NCBI GenBank assembly: GCA_023375785.1 | Contig: SZWC01004737.1 | Coordinates: 63,088 to 127,087, forward strand | DNA length: 64,000 bases | DNA from: Penium margaritaceum | Taxonomy: Eukaryota > Streptophyta > Zygnematophyceae > Desmidiales > Peniaceae | Reading direction: 5' to 3' | Shown here: positions 37,139-47,815 of the stretch, piece by piece | How the letters are laid out: every line of letters begins with the position of its first letter | How positions within the stretch are numbered: position 1 is the first letter of the stretch | Translations under genes and position numbers: made by a program | Notes under the pieces: model-generated | What the model saw: only the letters and a program-made list of their open reading frames with translations | Told to the model about the DNA's origin: nothing | Database searches by the model: none

Positions 37139-38674
37139 TCAGTTTTCTTCTTTTGAAGAGCCACTGGCCTCGGAGCTGTTTTCAGAGGCCTCGGACGTCT
37201 CCGACTCAGTGTCGGAGCTCGCCGCTGCGTCAGCCTGCGCAGCCGCTCTCCCTGCCACACCATTGTTCTTCACGGCGTGCTGTACTAGCACCACTTGCCA
37301 GTTTTTGGGAGTTTGATCTCCTGACTCCAGCAGCACCAACCACTCTCCCTGTTTTGGAGCTTGCGTGGGATCAAGCATCTCTTCCTTGCCTGGTTTCCTT
37401 TCATCAAAGGTTACATCCCGGCTGGTGATGAGTCTTCTTCCTCCCAGGTCCCACAGGCGGTAGGTCTTCTGGGCCGTCTCATAGTCCACCATAATCCACT
37501 TTTGCGCTCTTACATCCAGCTTGCCGGCACCCTCACCCGCCTGGATCGTTGCCCATGCGGTGCAGCCAAATACTTTCAGGTGTGATGCGTCCGGCTTCTT
37601 CCCTGACTTAACTTCTTGTGGCGTCATCTGTTGCTTTCCCTTCTTCTTTCTGCGCCTGCCCAGAGCAGCCGCAGGAGTCAGGTTGACGAGATAGCATGCT
37701 GTTCTTGCCGCTTCTGCCCAGAACCGTAGTGGAACCTTTGGATCGAAGAGCATGCTACGCACCATGCCGAGGATGGTCTGATTCATCTGTTCGGCAACAC
37801 CATTGCTCTGCGGCGTGTAAGGCATTGTGGGCTGGTTGTTGATCCCATGTTGACACAACCAGCCCTTTGCATGCCTTGTACTCTCCGCCGTTGTCGCTTC
37901 GCATTGCTTTGACTTTCTTTTTGGTCTGCCGCTACACCATGGAGACAAACTCCTGCAACTTTTCTCTGATCTCTCCCTTTGCCTTGAGGAAGAAGATCCA
38001 CACCTTGCGACTATGGTCATCTATGAAGGTCAGAAAACACTTACTACCACCATTTGACGCTGTACGAAAGGGTCCGCACACGTCGGTGAGAATCAGGTCA
38101 AGGGCTGATTCTGCGCGGCAACCATTGCGCTTAAAGCGAGTTCGCTTGGTCTTGCCGTGGAGGCAAGGTTCACACAGGCTACCACACCCAACCGCATCCT
38201 TCTTGCAACCATCATGCCACGGACCAGCTGTTGTTGCTGGATGACTTGGAGCGTGCTGTGTGCAACATGCCCAAAGCGTCTATGCCACAGATCAGCATCT
38301 TCGTCTTTTGCGGCAGAGGATGGTTTTTCAGTTTTTGTTGGTGTGCTCTCCTTGGTCGGTGTCGAGACCACTGCCTCCGCTACACCCGCATGACCCTCGT
38401 TTTCCGAGCTCTTTGCTGCCGTTCTCTGCTGTACGTAGAGTCCGTCAATCCGCGGAACCTGTGCCACAAGATCTTTGTTGGCGTAGAGGACCTTGATGTC
38501 CTCGTTCCTGGCGATGACCGCCTTCTTCTGCGTGAACACCACCGTCATGTCGTTGTCCGTTTTTTTTGACACGGACAGAAGGTTTGCCGCAAAGGAGGGC
38601 ATGTAGACCACGTCACGTAGCCGTAGATCCTTGTGTGCATAATTGAGGCTGATGCTCACCAGCTTGTCGCCCAC
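37139..38674 (-). pseudogene. C1 integrase domain (frameshifted)
   Basis: Copia integrase read in pieces. The N-terminal part (38093-38674) holds the end of the protease region and a pre-integrase zinc finger (LWHRRFGHV, then CVNLA in place of the usual C-x2-C). It stops at 38093; the core then resumes in another frame with TDVCGPF (first Asp), FIDDHSRKVW and RSDNGGEY (second Asp). After another shift it continues with PYTPQSNGVAEQMNQT (the Glu) and a 293-codon open block, 37139-38020, with FWAEAARTACYLVNL and VFGC. An in-frame TAG sits between the two Asp motifs. All three catalytic residues survive but in different frames, so no active enzyme is possible. The Ser/Glu-rich end (TESETSEASENSSEASG) leads to RT. 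Confidence 0.92.
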
Positions 38675-38875
38675 GCCCTTTGCGTTTACGACGCTACCAT
38701 TTGCGCATCTGAACCGCCAATCGGTGGGGCCGATGGAGACAAATCCAGCCTAGTCGTTGCTAGAGTGATGATCGGTGCCGGAGTCAAGCCCAAAAGCTCC
38801 TGGCCTGAGCAGCGCCGCTCCTTTTGCTGGAGGCGTGCTCTGTGCCATCATATTGGTGGCTTCTTTGCCACCCTT
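38675..38875 (-). pseudogene. C1 aspartic protease (retropepsin)
   Basis: Protease of the copia polyprotein, which cleaves Gag-Pol. The active-site motif LDSGTDHHS is visible, with the catalytic Asp codon at 38785-38783 (family pattern LDSGA-x-x-H). An in-frame TAG at 38752-38750 follows 11 codons later. The rest (WRFRCANGSVVNAKGVGD, then LRDVVYMPSFAANLLSVSK) matches the usual copia protease end and continues into the integrase block. It is in the same frame as gag. Confidence 0.85.
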
Positions 38876-39794
38876 TTTGCTGCCTTTGTTCCCACCGCTT
38901 CCGCCGTCTTCCTTCTTTGGCGACCTGCACTCTCTTGCCCAGTGCCCAGGTTTGCCGCAGTTACGGCAGTTACCCTGTCACTTGGGAGCCTTGCCGCCAT
39001 TGTTTCCTCCGCCACCACCGCTTCCGCTGCCGCCTTTTTTACCAGAGGCTGACCCTTTGCTCCCGCGGCCACTGTAGCGTGCGGCATAGGCTAAGAAGTT
39101 AGCCTCACTTCGGCTGCGGTGCATGGCCTCGTTTCGCACGTACTCGGACACTGCCGTGTACGTCAGGTCATCCTCCTTCCAGCCGCCCATGACGGTGATC
39201 ATTGGGCTCCAGCTCTCTGGTAGCGCCATGAGGAGGATCATGGCTTGCATGTTTTTTTCAAGGTCCCATTTCATCTGGCGAGCTTTGCCAAGGAGCCCTT
39301 CAAACTCCTGTAGAAAATCGGGGATTGATTTGCCCTCATTCACCCGCATGCTGATCAGCCGTTGTAGGATGAATAATCTGTTTGCGAGGGAGGTGGATTG
39401 GTGCACGCGCTTGAGCTTGTCGTAAGCTTGGGAAGCCAGTGTGTACCCGGCAATGATGGGAACATATTTCTTGGCTATCGCGTTGCTCAGAAATGACATG
39501 ACAATATGATGTCGATCCATCCATGCCTCATGCTCGGATGTGCCTTCCGCGGGAACCTGCTCCTCTCCCTTGAGTAGCTTGATGAAGCCGCGCACTTTCA
39601 TCGCCAGCTCGAACTGCCATCTCCAAAAGGGGGGAGTCAATCCCCTCAAAAATGGGGATTCCTCCCAAGGGTCCAAGACCTTGCGGTAGTGACGTAGCAC
39701 TCATTTTTGCTCCAGTGGTCTGCCCTGTGGTAGCCACTGTTAAGTTTGAGGGATGCCTTGCGGCAGCCCCCACTCCTCCTGATGGGTCAATCAT
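38876..39794 (-). pseudogene. C1 gag with zinc knuckle
   Basis: Copia Gag (UBN2-type), the structural capsid protein with a nucleic-acid-binding knuckle. The best start is ATG at 39794 (MIDPSG). The frame moves by one base in a run of six C (39629-39634 on plus); with five C the reading would be continuous into FWRWQFELAMKVRGF. A long open block then runs to 38978 with ANRLFILQRLISMRVNEG, MALPESWSPMI and YVRNEAM, all typical of copia gag. A TGA at 38980-38978 precedes the knuckle CRNCGKPGHWAREC (C-x2-C-x4-H-x4-C). C2 gag is clearly related. Confidence 0.9.
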
Positions 39795-40169
39795 TTTTGT
39801 TGCCCTTATCTGCTTCCCACGTCTCTGCTACGTTGAGGCCAATGTAGGCTGATGTTAGCTGATGTATGCTACCGGTTTTAGGATGCAGATCTGTTGCTTA
39901 CCCCTTCAGCCGATGTTCACCTGCACAGAGAGAACATATCTACACCAAAAAGCCCAGGGTCTTGCCACCAAGGGCAGAGCTTAGCCTGGTTGGGACGCAA
40001 GGGTCGTGCCTCCAAGGGAAGAGCCTGTCCTTGGTCCCTGTGTGCTGAGTGTAGACCGAGCCGTTGGAGCTGATGAAGCTGATGGAGCTGATGGAGCTAA
40101 TGGAGCCGGCGTGCGCACCTGGAGAGAGCGTACCAGAGTTGAGCGAAGCGTGCCTTACAACTGGTCAGC
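39795..40169 (-). other. C1 untranslated leader
   Basis: About 375 bases between primer site and gag ATG. I see no conserved frame. It contains an imperfect GAGCTGATG repeat (near 40069-40107 on plus). Confidence 0.5.
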
Positions 40170-40184
40170 GTGGGCCCATAATCC
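40170..40184 (-). other. C1 half-tRNA primer-binding site
   Basis: The plus strand reads GTGGGCCCATAATCC, 14 of 15 bases identical to the anticodon stem-loop of plant initiator tRNA-Met (CAT anticodon included). The minus strand is thus complementary to it. It sits two bases from the 5' LTR, the position of a primer site. Drosophila copia and yeast Ty5 are known to prime from a tRNA-iMet half in this way. Confidence 0.82.
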
Positions 40185-40186
40185 TT

Positions 40187-40877
40187 TGTCAACCAGCTTG
40201 AGGTACACGGACTAGAAAACAAGGCTGAAACAATAGCACCTGCTGTCCGCTCCTATCATTTCAGCTAGGAGAAGACATCACCTTCAGAATCACGGTTCCA
40301 CACTGAGCAGTTCCTAGGCAATCACTTGCTAGCAACTGTGTTCACTTAACACTTGGTGAATTTTGCGCGAGGTGCTAGTCTAAGACTAACTCCTGGGGCT
40401 TAGACTAACCAGTGTCTTCTTTATACTGTTCCTTAGTTGGACAACTCTGTGAGGAGCATCTAAGGCCAGATTGTGTAATTAGAACGTGGAACGATTCTGG
40501 TACATATAGTCCTAGGCCTGGCTTCTAAGGTGTGTGGGTAGTGGCACTTTTGGGGTGGTCACTCCACACCACCCCAACAGTCCGCCAACTGGCGCATCCA
40601 CTGACCGCAAAGTGGCGCACTCTTCTCATGTATGGAGGAATGTCTAAGAAGCTTCCCCCCTGTGCAGGAAGGTCAATAAACCTCCTGCGTACGTCAAGGC
40701 TCGATCACAGGACCTGTTGTCCATAAGTCCAACATGCTATCTGTTGCACTATACTTCTGGTGTCTCGCTTTGACTTGCACCACGAACAAGGTTTGGGGGA
40801 CTTACTCCAAGGGAGCAGTGCATGCTTAGCCTGTCCGTCAAGCCATAGCAGTGGCCATGGGGCATAGAAGAACATTA
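40187..40877 (-). repeat. C1 5' LTR
   Basis: 691-bp partner of 34614-35304, starting TGTCAACC. A minus-strand TATA box (gtataaag) is at 40419-40426. The last bases are gaagaacatta where the partner has gaagaataaca. GATAC and satellite follow. Confidence 0.9.
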
Positions 40878-41899
40878 GATACCTCCTATTCCCAAACCAT
40901 TGTTTCCCCCTCTGACCATGTGTGACTCGCATTATGAGTTGTCATCGTTGACCACACACAGCGGATTTCTTTGGTCAAAGGCAGTACATATGCCAACGTT
41001 GGTCGGTCATTGTGCATGGTAGCCACACCGTGCTACTACTTATTGAGGGAGATTGTAATTGCTAGTTGAAAACTAATATTCCGAAACCATTATTCCCTCT
41101 TGTGACCATTTGTGAATCGTGGTATGGGTTGTGACATTGACCACCCATACTGAGATTCTTTGGTCATGGTGAGTGACATATGGCTAGTTTGTTTGTGCGG
41201 TGTGCATAGTAGCCACGCCGTGCCACTATGTTTTGAAATTATTTGTTCTTTCTAGTTGATACATAGGGTTCTCAAACCATTGTCTCTCCCGCTGACCATT
41301 TGTGACTCGTGTTATGAGTTGTCAATGTTGACCACACATAGTGGATGTCTTTGATCATAGTCAGTGACGTATGCATCCTTTGGTTGGTCACAGTGCACAC
41401 TAGCCACACCGTGCCACTACTTGTTGACGGTACTTTTACTTGCTACTTGATAACGAATGGTCCCAACACATTGTTTCCCCCCTCTGACCATATGTGACTC
41501 GTGTTTTGAGTTTTCAACGTTTACCACTCACGGTGAGCTTCTATTGGTCATGGTTAGTGGAAAATGCATACTTTGCTTTGTCAATGTACATGGTTTCCAC
41601 GCCGTGTCACTACATACTGAAGGTCCTTGTGCGTTCTAGTTGATAGCCAGTGTTCTCAAACCATTGTTACCCACTCTGACTATCTATGACTCTTGTTGTG
41701 AGTTGTCAACGTTGACCACATGAAGAGAAGTTCTTTGGTCATGGTGAGTGACATATTCATACTTTGATCAGTCACTGTGCATGGTAGCCACACTGTGCCA
41801 CTACATATTGAAGGTCTTTGTACTTGTTAATGAATAGTTAGTATCACAAACCATTGTTTCCTCCTCTAACCATTTGTGACTCGTGTTATGAATTGTCAA

Positions 41900-42090
41900 A
41901 GTTGACCACACATAGTGACATTCTTTGCTTGGTCATTGTACATGGTAGCCACACCGTGCCACTACTTATTGCAGGTCCTTGTGCTTGCTAGTTGATACGA
42001 GGTATTCCCAAATCATTGTTCCCCCTCTCACCATTTGTGACTCGTATTATGAGTTGTCAACATTGACCACAAATATCGGATTTCTTTGGT
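41900..42090. repeat. Shortened satellite monomer M2
   Basis: About 33 bases (the ggtcatggtcagtgacacat block) are missing, so gacattcttt runs straight into gcttggtcattg. The flanks are normal M1 and M3. Confidence 0.65.
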
Positions 42091-42472
42091 CAAAGGCTGT
42101 ACATATGCCTACTTTGGTCGGTCATTGTGCATGGTAGGCGCACCGTGCTACTACTTATTGAAGGTCGTTGTGCTTGGTAGTTGAGAACTAAAATTACAAA
42201 ACCATTGGTTCCCCCTCTGACCATTTGTGACTCGTGTTATGGCTTGTGAACGTTGACCATCCATACTGAAGTTATTTGGTCATGGCCAGTGACAAATGCC
42301 TTGTTTGGTTTTTTGCTGTGCATAGTAGCAACACCGTGCAACTACGTTTTGAAGTTCTCTGTCCTTTCTAGTCGATATATAGGGTTCCCAAACCATTGTC
42401 TCTCCCTCTGACCATTTGTGACTCGTGTTATGAGTTGTCAATGATGACCACACATAGTGGATTTCTTTGGTT

Positions 42473-44559
42473 ATAGTCAGTGACGTATGCATCCTTTGGT
42501 TGATCACTGTGCACGCTAGTCACACCGTGCCAGTACTTGTTGAAGGTATTTTTACTTGCTATTTGATAACTAGTGTTCCGAACCCATTATCTCCCCCTCT
42601 GACCATTTGTGACTCGTGTTATGAGTTTTCAACGTTGACCACACCCTGGGAACTTCTTTTTGTCATGGTTAGTTGTATATGCTTACTTTGGTTTGTCACT
42701 GCACATTGTTGCCACACCCTGTCACTACGTACTGAAGATCTGTGTGCTTTCTAGTTGATAGCCAGTGTTTCCAAACCATTTTTCACCCCTCTGACTATCT
42801 ATGACTCTTGTTGTGAGCTGTCAACATTGACCACATGAAGTGAAATTCTTTGGTCATGGTCAGTGACATGCATACTTTGGTTGGTCACTCTGCATGGTAG
42901 TCACACCGTGCCACTACATATTGAATGTCTTTGTACTTGCTAATCGATAATTAATACTCACAAACCATTGTTTCCCCCTCTCACCATTTGTGATTTGTGT
43001 TATGAGTTATCAAAGCTGAACACACATAGTGACATTCTTTGGTCATGTTCAGTGACACATGCCCACTTTGGTTGGTCATTGTACATGGTAGCCACACCGT
43101 GCGACTTCATATTGAATGTCCTTGTGCTTGCGCGTTGATACCTGGTGTTCCCAACTTATTGTTGCACCCTGTGACCATTTGTGACCCCTATTATGAGTTT
43201 TCAACGTTGACCACACACAGCAGATTTCTTTGGTCAAAGACAGTACATATGCCTACTTTGGTCGGTCATTGTGCATGGTAGCCACACCGTGCTACTACTT
43301 ATTGAAGGTCGTTGGACTTGCTAGTTGACAACGTATATTCTGAAACCATTGTTTCCTCATCTGACAATTTGTGACCCGTGTTATGGGTTGTGAACGTTGA
43401 CCACCCATACTAAAATCATTCAGTCATGGTCAGTGACACATGCCTAGTTTGGTTGTTCGGTGTGCACAGTAGCCATACTGTGCCACTATGTACTGAAGTT
43501 CTTTGTCCCTCCTAGTCAATACATAGGGTTCTTAAACCATTGTCTCTCCCTCTGACCATTTTTGACTCGTGTTATGAGTTGTCAATGTTGACCACACATA
43601 GTGGATTTCTTTGGTTATAGTCAGTGACGTATGCATCCTTTGGTTGGTCACTGTGCACGCTAGTCACACCGTGCCACTACTTGTTGAAGGTATTTCTACT
43701 TGCTATTTGTTAACTAGTGTTCCCAACCCATTGTTTCCCCCTCTGACCATTTGTGACTCGTGTTATGAGTTTTCAACGTTGACCACACCCTGGGAACTTC
43801 TTTTGGTCATGGTTAGTTGTATATGCTTACTTTGGTTTGTCACTGCACAAAGTTGCCACACCCTGTCACTACGTACTAAAGGTCTTTGTGCTTTCTAGTT
43901 GATAGCCAGTGTTTCCAAACCATTGTTCACCCCTCTGACTATCTATGACTCTTGTTGTGAGCTGTCAACGTTGACCACATGAAGTGAAATTCTTTGGTCA
44001 TGGTCAGTGACATGCATACTTTGGTTGGTCACTCTGCATGGTAGTCACACCGTGCCACAACATGTTGAAGGTCTTTGTACTTGCTAATCGATAACTAATA
44101 TTCACAAACCATTGTTTCCCCCTCTCACCATTTGTAACTTGTGTTATGAGTTATCAAAGCTGAACACACATACTGACATTCTTTGGTCATGTTCAGTGAC
44201 ACATGCCTACTTTGGTTGGTCATTGTACATGGTAGCCACACCGTGCGACTACATATTGAATGTCCTTGTGCTTGCACGTTGATACCTGGTGTTCCCAACT
44301 TATTGTTTCCCCCTCTGACCATTTGTGACTCGTTTTATGAGTTTTCAACGTTGACCACACACAGCGGATTTCTTTCGTCAAAGATAGTACATATGCCTAC
44401 TTTGGTCCATCATTGTGCATCGTAGCCGCACCGTGCTACTACTTATTGAAGGTCGTTGTACTTACTAGTTGACAACTTATATTCCGAAACCATTGTCTCC
44501 TCATCTGAAAATTTGTGACTCGTTTTATGGGTTGTGAACGTTGACCACCCATACTAAAA
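42473..44559. repeat. Recently duplicated HOR pair
   Basis: The HOR from M5 at 42473 and the one from M5 at 43616 are 1143 bp apart and share rare variants not seen elsewhere: ttggttatagtcagtgacg, cacaccctgggaacttc, ggttagttgtatatgctt, actctgcatggtagtcac, caaagctgaacacac and cccaacttattg. This indicates a local duplication or conversion more recent than the rest of the array. Confidence 0.75.
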
Positions 44560-44647
44560 CTATTCAGTCATTGTCTCTCCCTCTAACCATTTGTGACTTG
44601 TGTTATGTGTTGTCAATGTTGACCACACATAGTGGATTTATTTGGTC
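44560..44647. repeat. Shortened satellite monomer M4
   Basis: M4 is cut: attcagtcat jumps directly to tgtctctccctc, removing roughly 100 bases. A short cat match lies at the joint. It sits at the end of the duplicated HOR pair. Confidence 0.65.
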
Positions 44648-47009
44648 TTAGTTAGTGACGTATGCATCGTTTGGTTGGTCTCTGTGCACACTAGCCACAC
44701 CGTGCCACTACTTGATGAATGTCTTTGTACTTGCTAGTTGATCACTAGTGTTCCCAACCCATTGTTTCCCCCTCTAACCATTTGTCACTCGTGTTACGCG
44801 TTTTTAACGTGAACCCCACACTGTGAAATGATGTTGCTTTGTGGCATATGGTAACTTTGGTTTGTCACTGTACATGGTTGCCACGCCGAGTCACTACGTA
44901 CAGAAGGTCTTTGTACATTCTAGTTGATAGCCAGTGTTCGCAAACCGTTGTTACCCCCTCTGACTATCTGTGACTCTTGTTGTGAGTTGTCAATGTTGAC
45001 CACATGATGTGAAATTCCTTGATCATGGTCAGTGACAGATGCATACTTTGGTTGGTCACTATGCATGGTAGCCACACTACGCCACTACAAATTGGATGTC
45101 TTCGTTCTTGCTAATCGAAAACTATTATTCACAAACCATTGTTTCCCCTCTGACCATTTGTGAATCGTGTTATGAGCTGTCAAAGTTGACCACATATAGT
45201 GACATTCTTTGGTCATGGTCAGTGACACATGCCTACTTTAGTTGGTCATTGTACATGGTACCCACACGGTGCCAATACTAATTGAAGCTCCTTGTGCTTG
45301 CTAGTTGATACCTGGTGTTCCCAAACCATTGTTTCCCCCTTTGATAATTTCTTCCTCGTACTATGAGTTTTCAACGTTGACCACACACAGCATATTTCTT
45401 TGGTCAAAGGCAGTACATATGCCTATTTTGGTCGGTCATTGTGCATGTTAGCCGCACCGTGCTGCAACTTATTGAAGGTCATTGTACTTGCTAGTTGAAA
45501 ACTACTATTCCGAAACCATTGTTTCCCCCTCTTACCATTTGTGACTCGTGTTATGGGTTGTGAACGTTGACCACCCATACTAAAATTCTTTGGTCATGTT
45601 CAGTGACATATGCCTAGTTTGGTTGTTTGGTGTGCATAGTAGCCACACTGTGAGATTATGTATTGAATTTCTTTGTTCTTTCTAGTGGATGGATAGGGTT
45701 CCCGAACCATTGTCTCTCCCTCTGACCACTTGAGACTCATGCTATGAGTTGTCAATGTTGACCACACATAGTGGATTTCTTTGGTCATAGTCCATAACGT
45801 ATGCATCCTTTGGTTGGTCACTGTGCACGGTAGTCACACCATGCCACTAGTTGTTGAAGGTATTTTTACTTGCTAGTTGATAACTAGCGCTCCCAGCCCA
45901 TTGTTTCCCCCTCTCACCATTTGTAACTCGTGTTATGACTTTTCAACGTTGACCACCCGCTGGTAACTTCTTTTAGTCATGGTTAGTGGTATATGCTTAC
46001 TTTGTTTTGTCACTGTACATAGATGCCACACCGTGTCAATAAGTACTGAACTTCTTTGTGCTTTCAAGTTGATAGCCAGTGTTCCCATACCATTGTTCTC
46101 CCCTGTGACTATCTGTGACTCTTGTTGTGAGTTCTCAGCGTTGACCACATGAAGTGAACTTCTTTGGTCATGGTCAGTGACATATGCATACTTTGGTTGG
46201 CTACTGTGCATGGTAGTCACACTGTGCAACTACATATTGAAGGTCTTTGTACTTGCTAATCGATAACTAGTATTCAGAAACGGTTGTTTCCCCCTCTACC
46301 CATTTGTGACTCGTGTTATGAGTTGTCAAAGTTGACCACACATAGTGACATTCTTTGGTCATTGTCAGTGACACATGCCTACTTTGGTTGGTCATTGTAC
46401 ATGGTAGCCACACCGTGCCACTACGTACTGAATGACCTTGTGCTTGCTAGTTGATACCTGGTGTTCCCAACTCATTCTTTCCCCCTCTGACCATTTGTGT
46501 TCCGTATTATGAGTTTTCAACGGTGACCACACACAGCAGATTTCTTTGGTCAAAGGCAGTACATATGCTTACTTTAGTCGGTCATTATGCCTGGTAGCCG
46601 CACGGTTCTACTACTTCTTGAAGGTCGTTGTACTTGCTAGTTGAAAACTAATATTCCAAAACCATTGTTTCCTCATCTGACCATTTGTGACTCGTGTTAT
46701 GGGTTGTGAACATTGACCACCCATACTGAAATTCTTTGGTCATGGTCAGTGACATATGCCTAGTTTGGTTTTTCGGTGTGCATAGAAGCCACACCGTGCC
46801 ACTACGAATTGAAGTACTTTGTCCTTTCTAGTCAATGCATAGGGTTCCCAAACAATTGTCTCTCCCTCTGACCATTTGTGCCTCGTGTTATGAGTTGTCA
46901 ATGTTGACCACACATAGTGGATTTCTTTGGTCATTCTCAGTGACGTATTCATCGTTTGGTTGGTCCATGTGCACGCTAGCGACACCATGCCACTACTTGT
47001 TGAAGGTCT

Positions 47010-47709
47010 TGTTGGCCTGAGGGTGAGTGTGCACCCTCGAGGGTCCCTAGCAGTGGCTGGTTCACACCACCAACTGTTTTTGGAGAGACTGAAACTGTGA
47101 AGGCAACTGGTTCCAAGGATGGCAAAATCTGGGCAGAGAGTGAGGCAATAGTTTTGTCCTCAATTGGATGGGAATTAACACTTGATCAAGGCTCACAAGC
47201 AGTGGCATTTTATAGCCACTGATCTAAGCTTTCCAGAACACCAAAGCATGCCAGATTTGGAGCTTCCTAGCAGATTCTATGGCTTCTAGAGTGCTCCTTG
47301 GTAGGCTGTCCTTTTCCCACCTAGGAAGGCTTCCCTTCCCTCCTCTAGAAGCTTCTGCCCCTTCCTAGATTCCTCAGCTTGCTTCTAGTAGGAGGGAAGG
47401 TGTCCAGAAGACCAAGACACCTCTAGATGCCTTGTAGGACAAGTCACCCCTTCTAGAAGGTGTGCCACCTTCCTGGACCCTCACCTGGCCTTCTAGAAAC
47501 TTAAAGAGGAACTCTAGAGGTTGAGCTAGCTTCCTGGCATCTAATTTCCTCCTCCCTTGAGGAACGGCAGAATTTCATCTTGTGCGACTTGAAACCGGGC
47601 CCCTGCCTCTAGAGGTGGACACCATTAACCATTAAGCCAATAAGGCTTGTCTTTTTTGGTGTTCCTTTTTGGAGTCACTCCTGCCATGGTGAGGAGCATC
47701 ACTCCAACA
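47010..47709 (-). repeat. C2 3' LTR
   Basis: 700-bp LTR, TGTTGG...CCAACA, 3' copy on minus. The minus-strand promoter layout is visible: TATA box ctataaaat (47207-47214) with TTCnnGAA or GAAnnTTC dyads upstream at 47231-47238, 47348-47355, 47451-47458 and 47491-47498. A tRNA-like stretch lies at 47584-47648. Confidence 0.93.
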
Positions 47710-47720
47710 ATCTCCCCCTT
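47710..47720 (-). other. C2 polypurine tract
   Basis: Reads aagggggagat on minus, next to the LTR start TGTTGG. It is close to the C1 tract aagggtgagat. Confidence 0.75.
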
Positions 47721-47724
47721 GCGC

Positions 47725-47815
47725 ATCACCCATGGCAGTTGTCCATGATCAACCTACAACTGAGGAGACTTTCTCCTCATGGGAGGCGAGCTTACATTTT
47801 ATTGCTCCCTCCCAC
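47725..47815 (-). pseudogene. C2 RT stub
   Basis: Just after the integrase frame, another frame reads AEWEGAIKCKLASHEE, the start of the copia RT region (compare AKWKEAVDSELASIEE in C1). It then ends within about 12 codons. The rest of RT and all of RNase H are missing; the join is near 47775. Confidence 0.7.

Larger units (their letters stand above)
34614..40877 (-). mobile_element. C1: full-length decayed Ty1/copia retrotransposon
   Basis: Element of 6264 bp on minus with two 691-bp LTRs and the perfect target-site copy GATAC (34609-34613, 40878-40882). The coding order from right to left is gag with zinc knuckle, protease, integrase, RT and RNase H, which is the copia order. Several in-frame stops and at least three frameshifts show it is dead. 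LTR copies differ by a few percent by eye, so it is younger than A1 but older than C2. The primer site matches the anticodon arm of tRNA-iMet rather than its 3' end, and C2 shares this. gag and integrase resemble those of C2, so both come from one lineage. Confidence 0.95.
40878..47009. repeat. Satellite array, segment 5
   Basis: Resumes at GATAC of M2 and runs about five HORs to M5, where C2 is inserted. M3 units are at about 40974, 42091, 43233, 44376, 45403 and 46550. It contains a shortened M2 (about 41925), a shortened M4 (about 44560) and a pair of unusually similar neighbouring HORs (42473-44560). The last five bases, GGTCT (47005-47009), are the left target-site copy of C2. No gene is seen. 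Confidence 0.95.
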
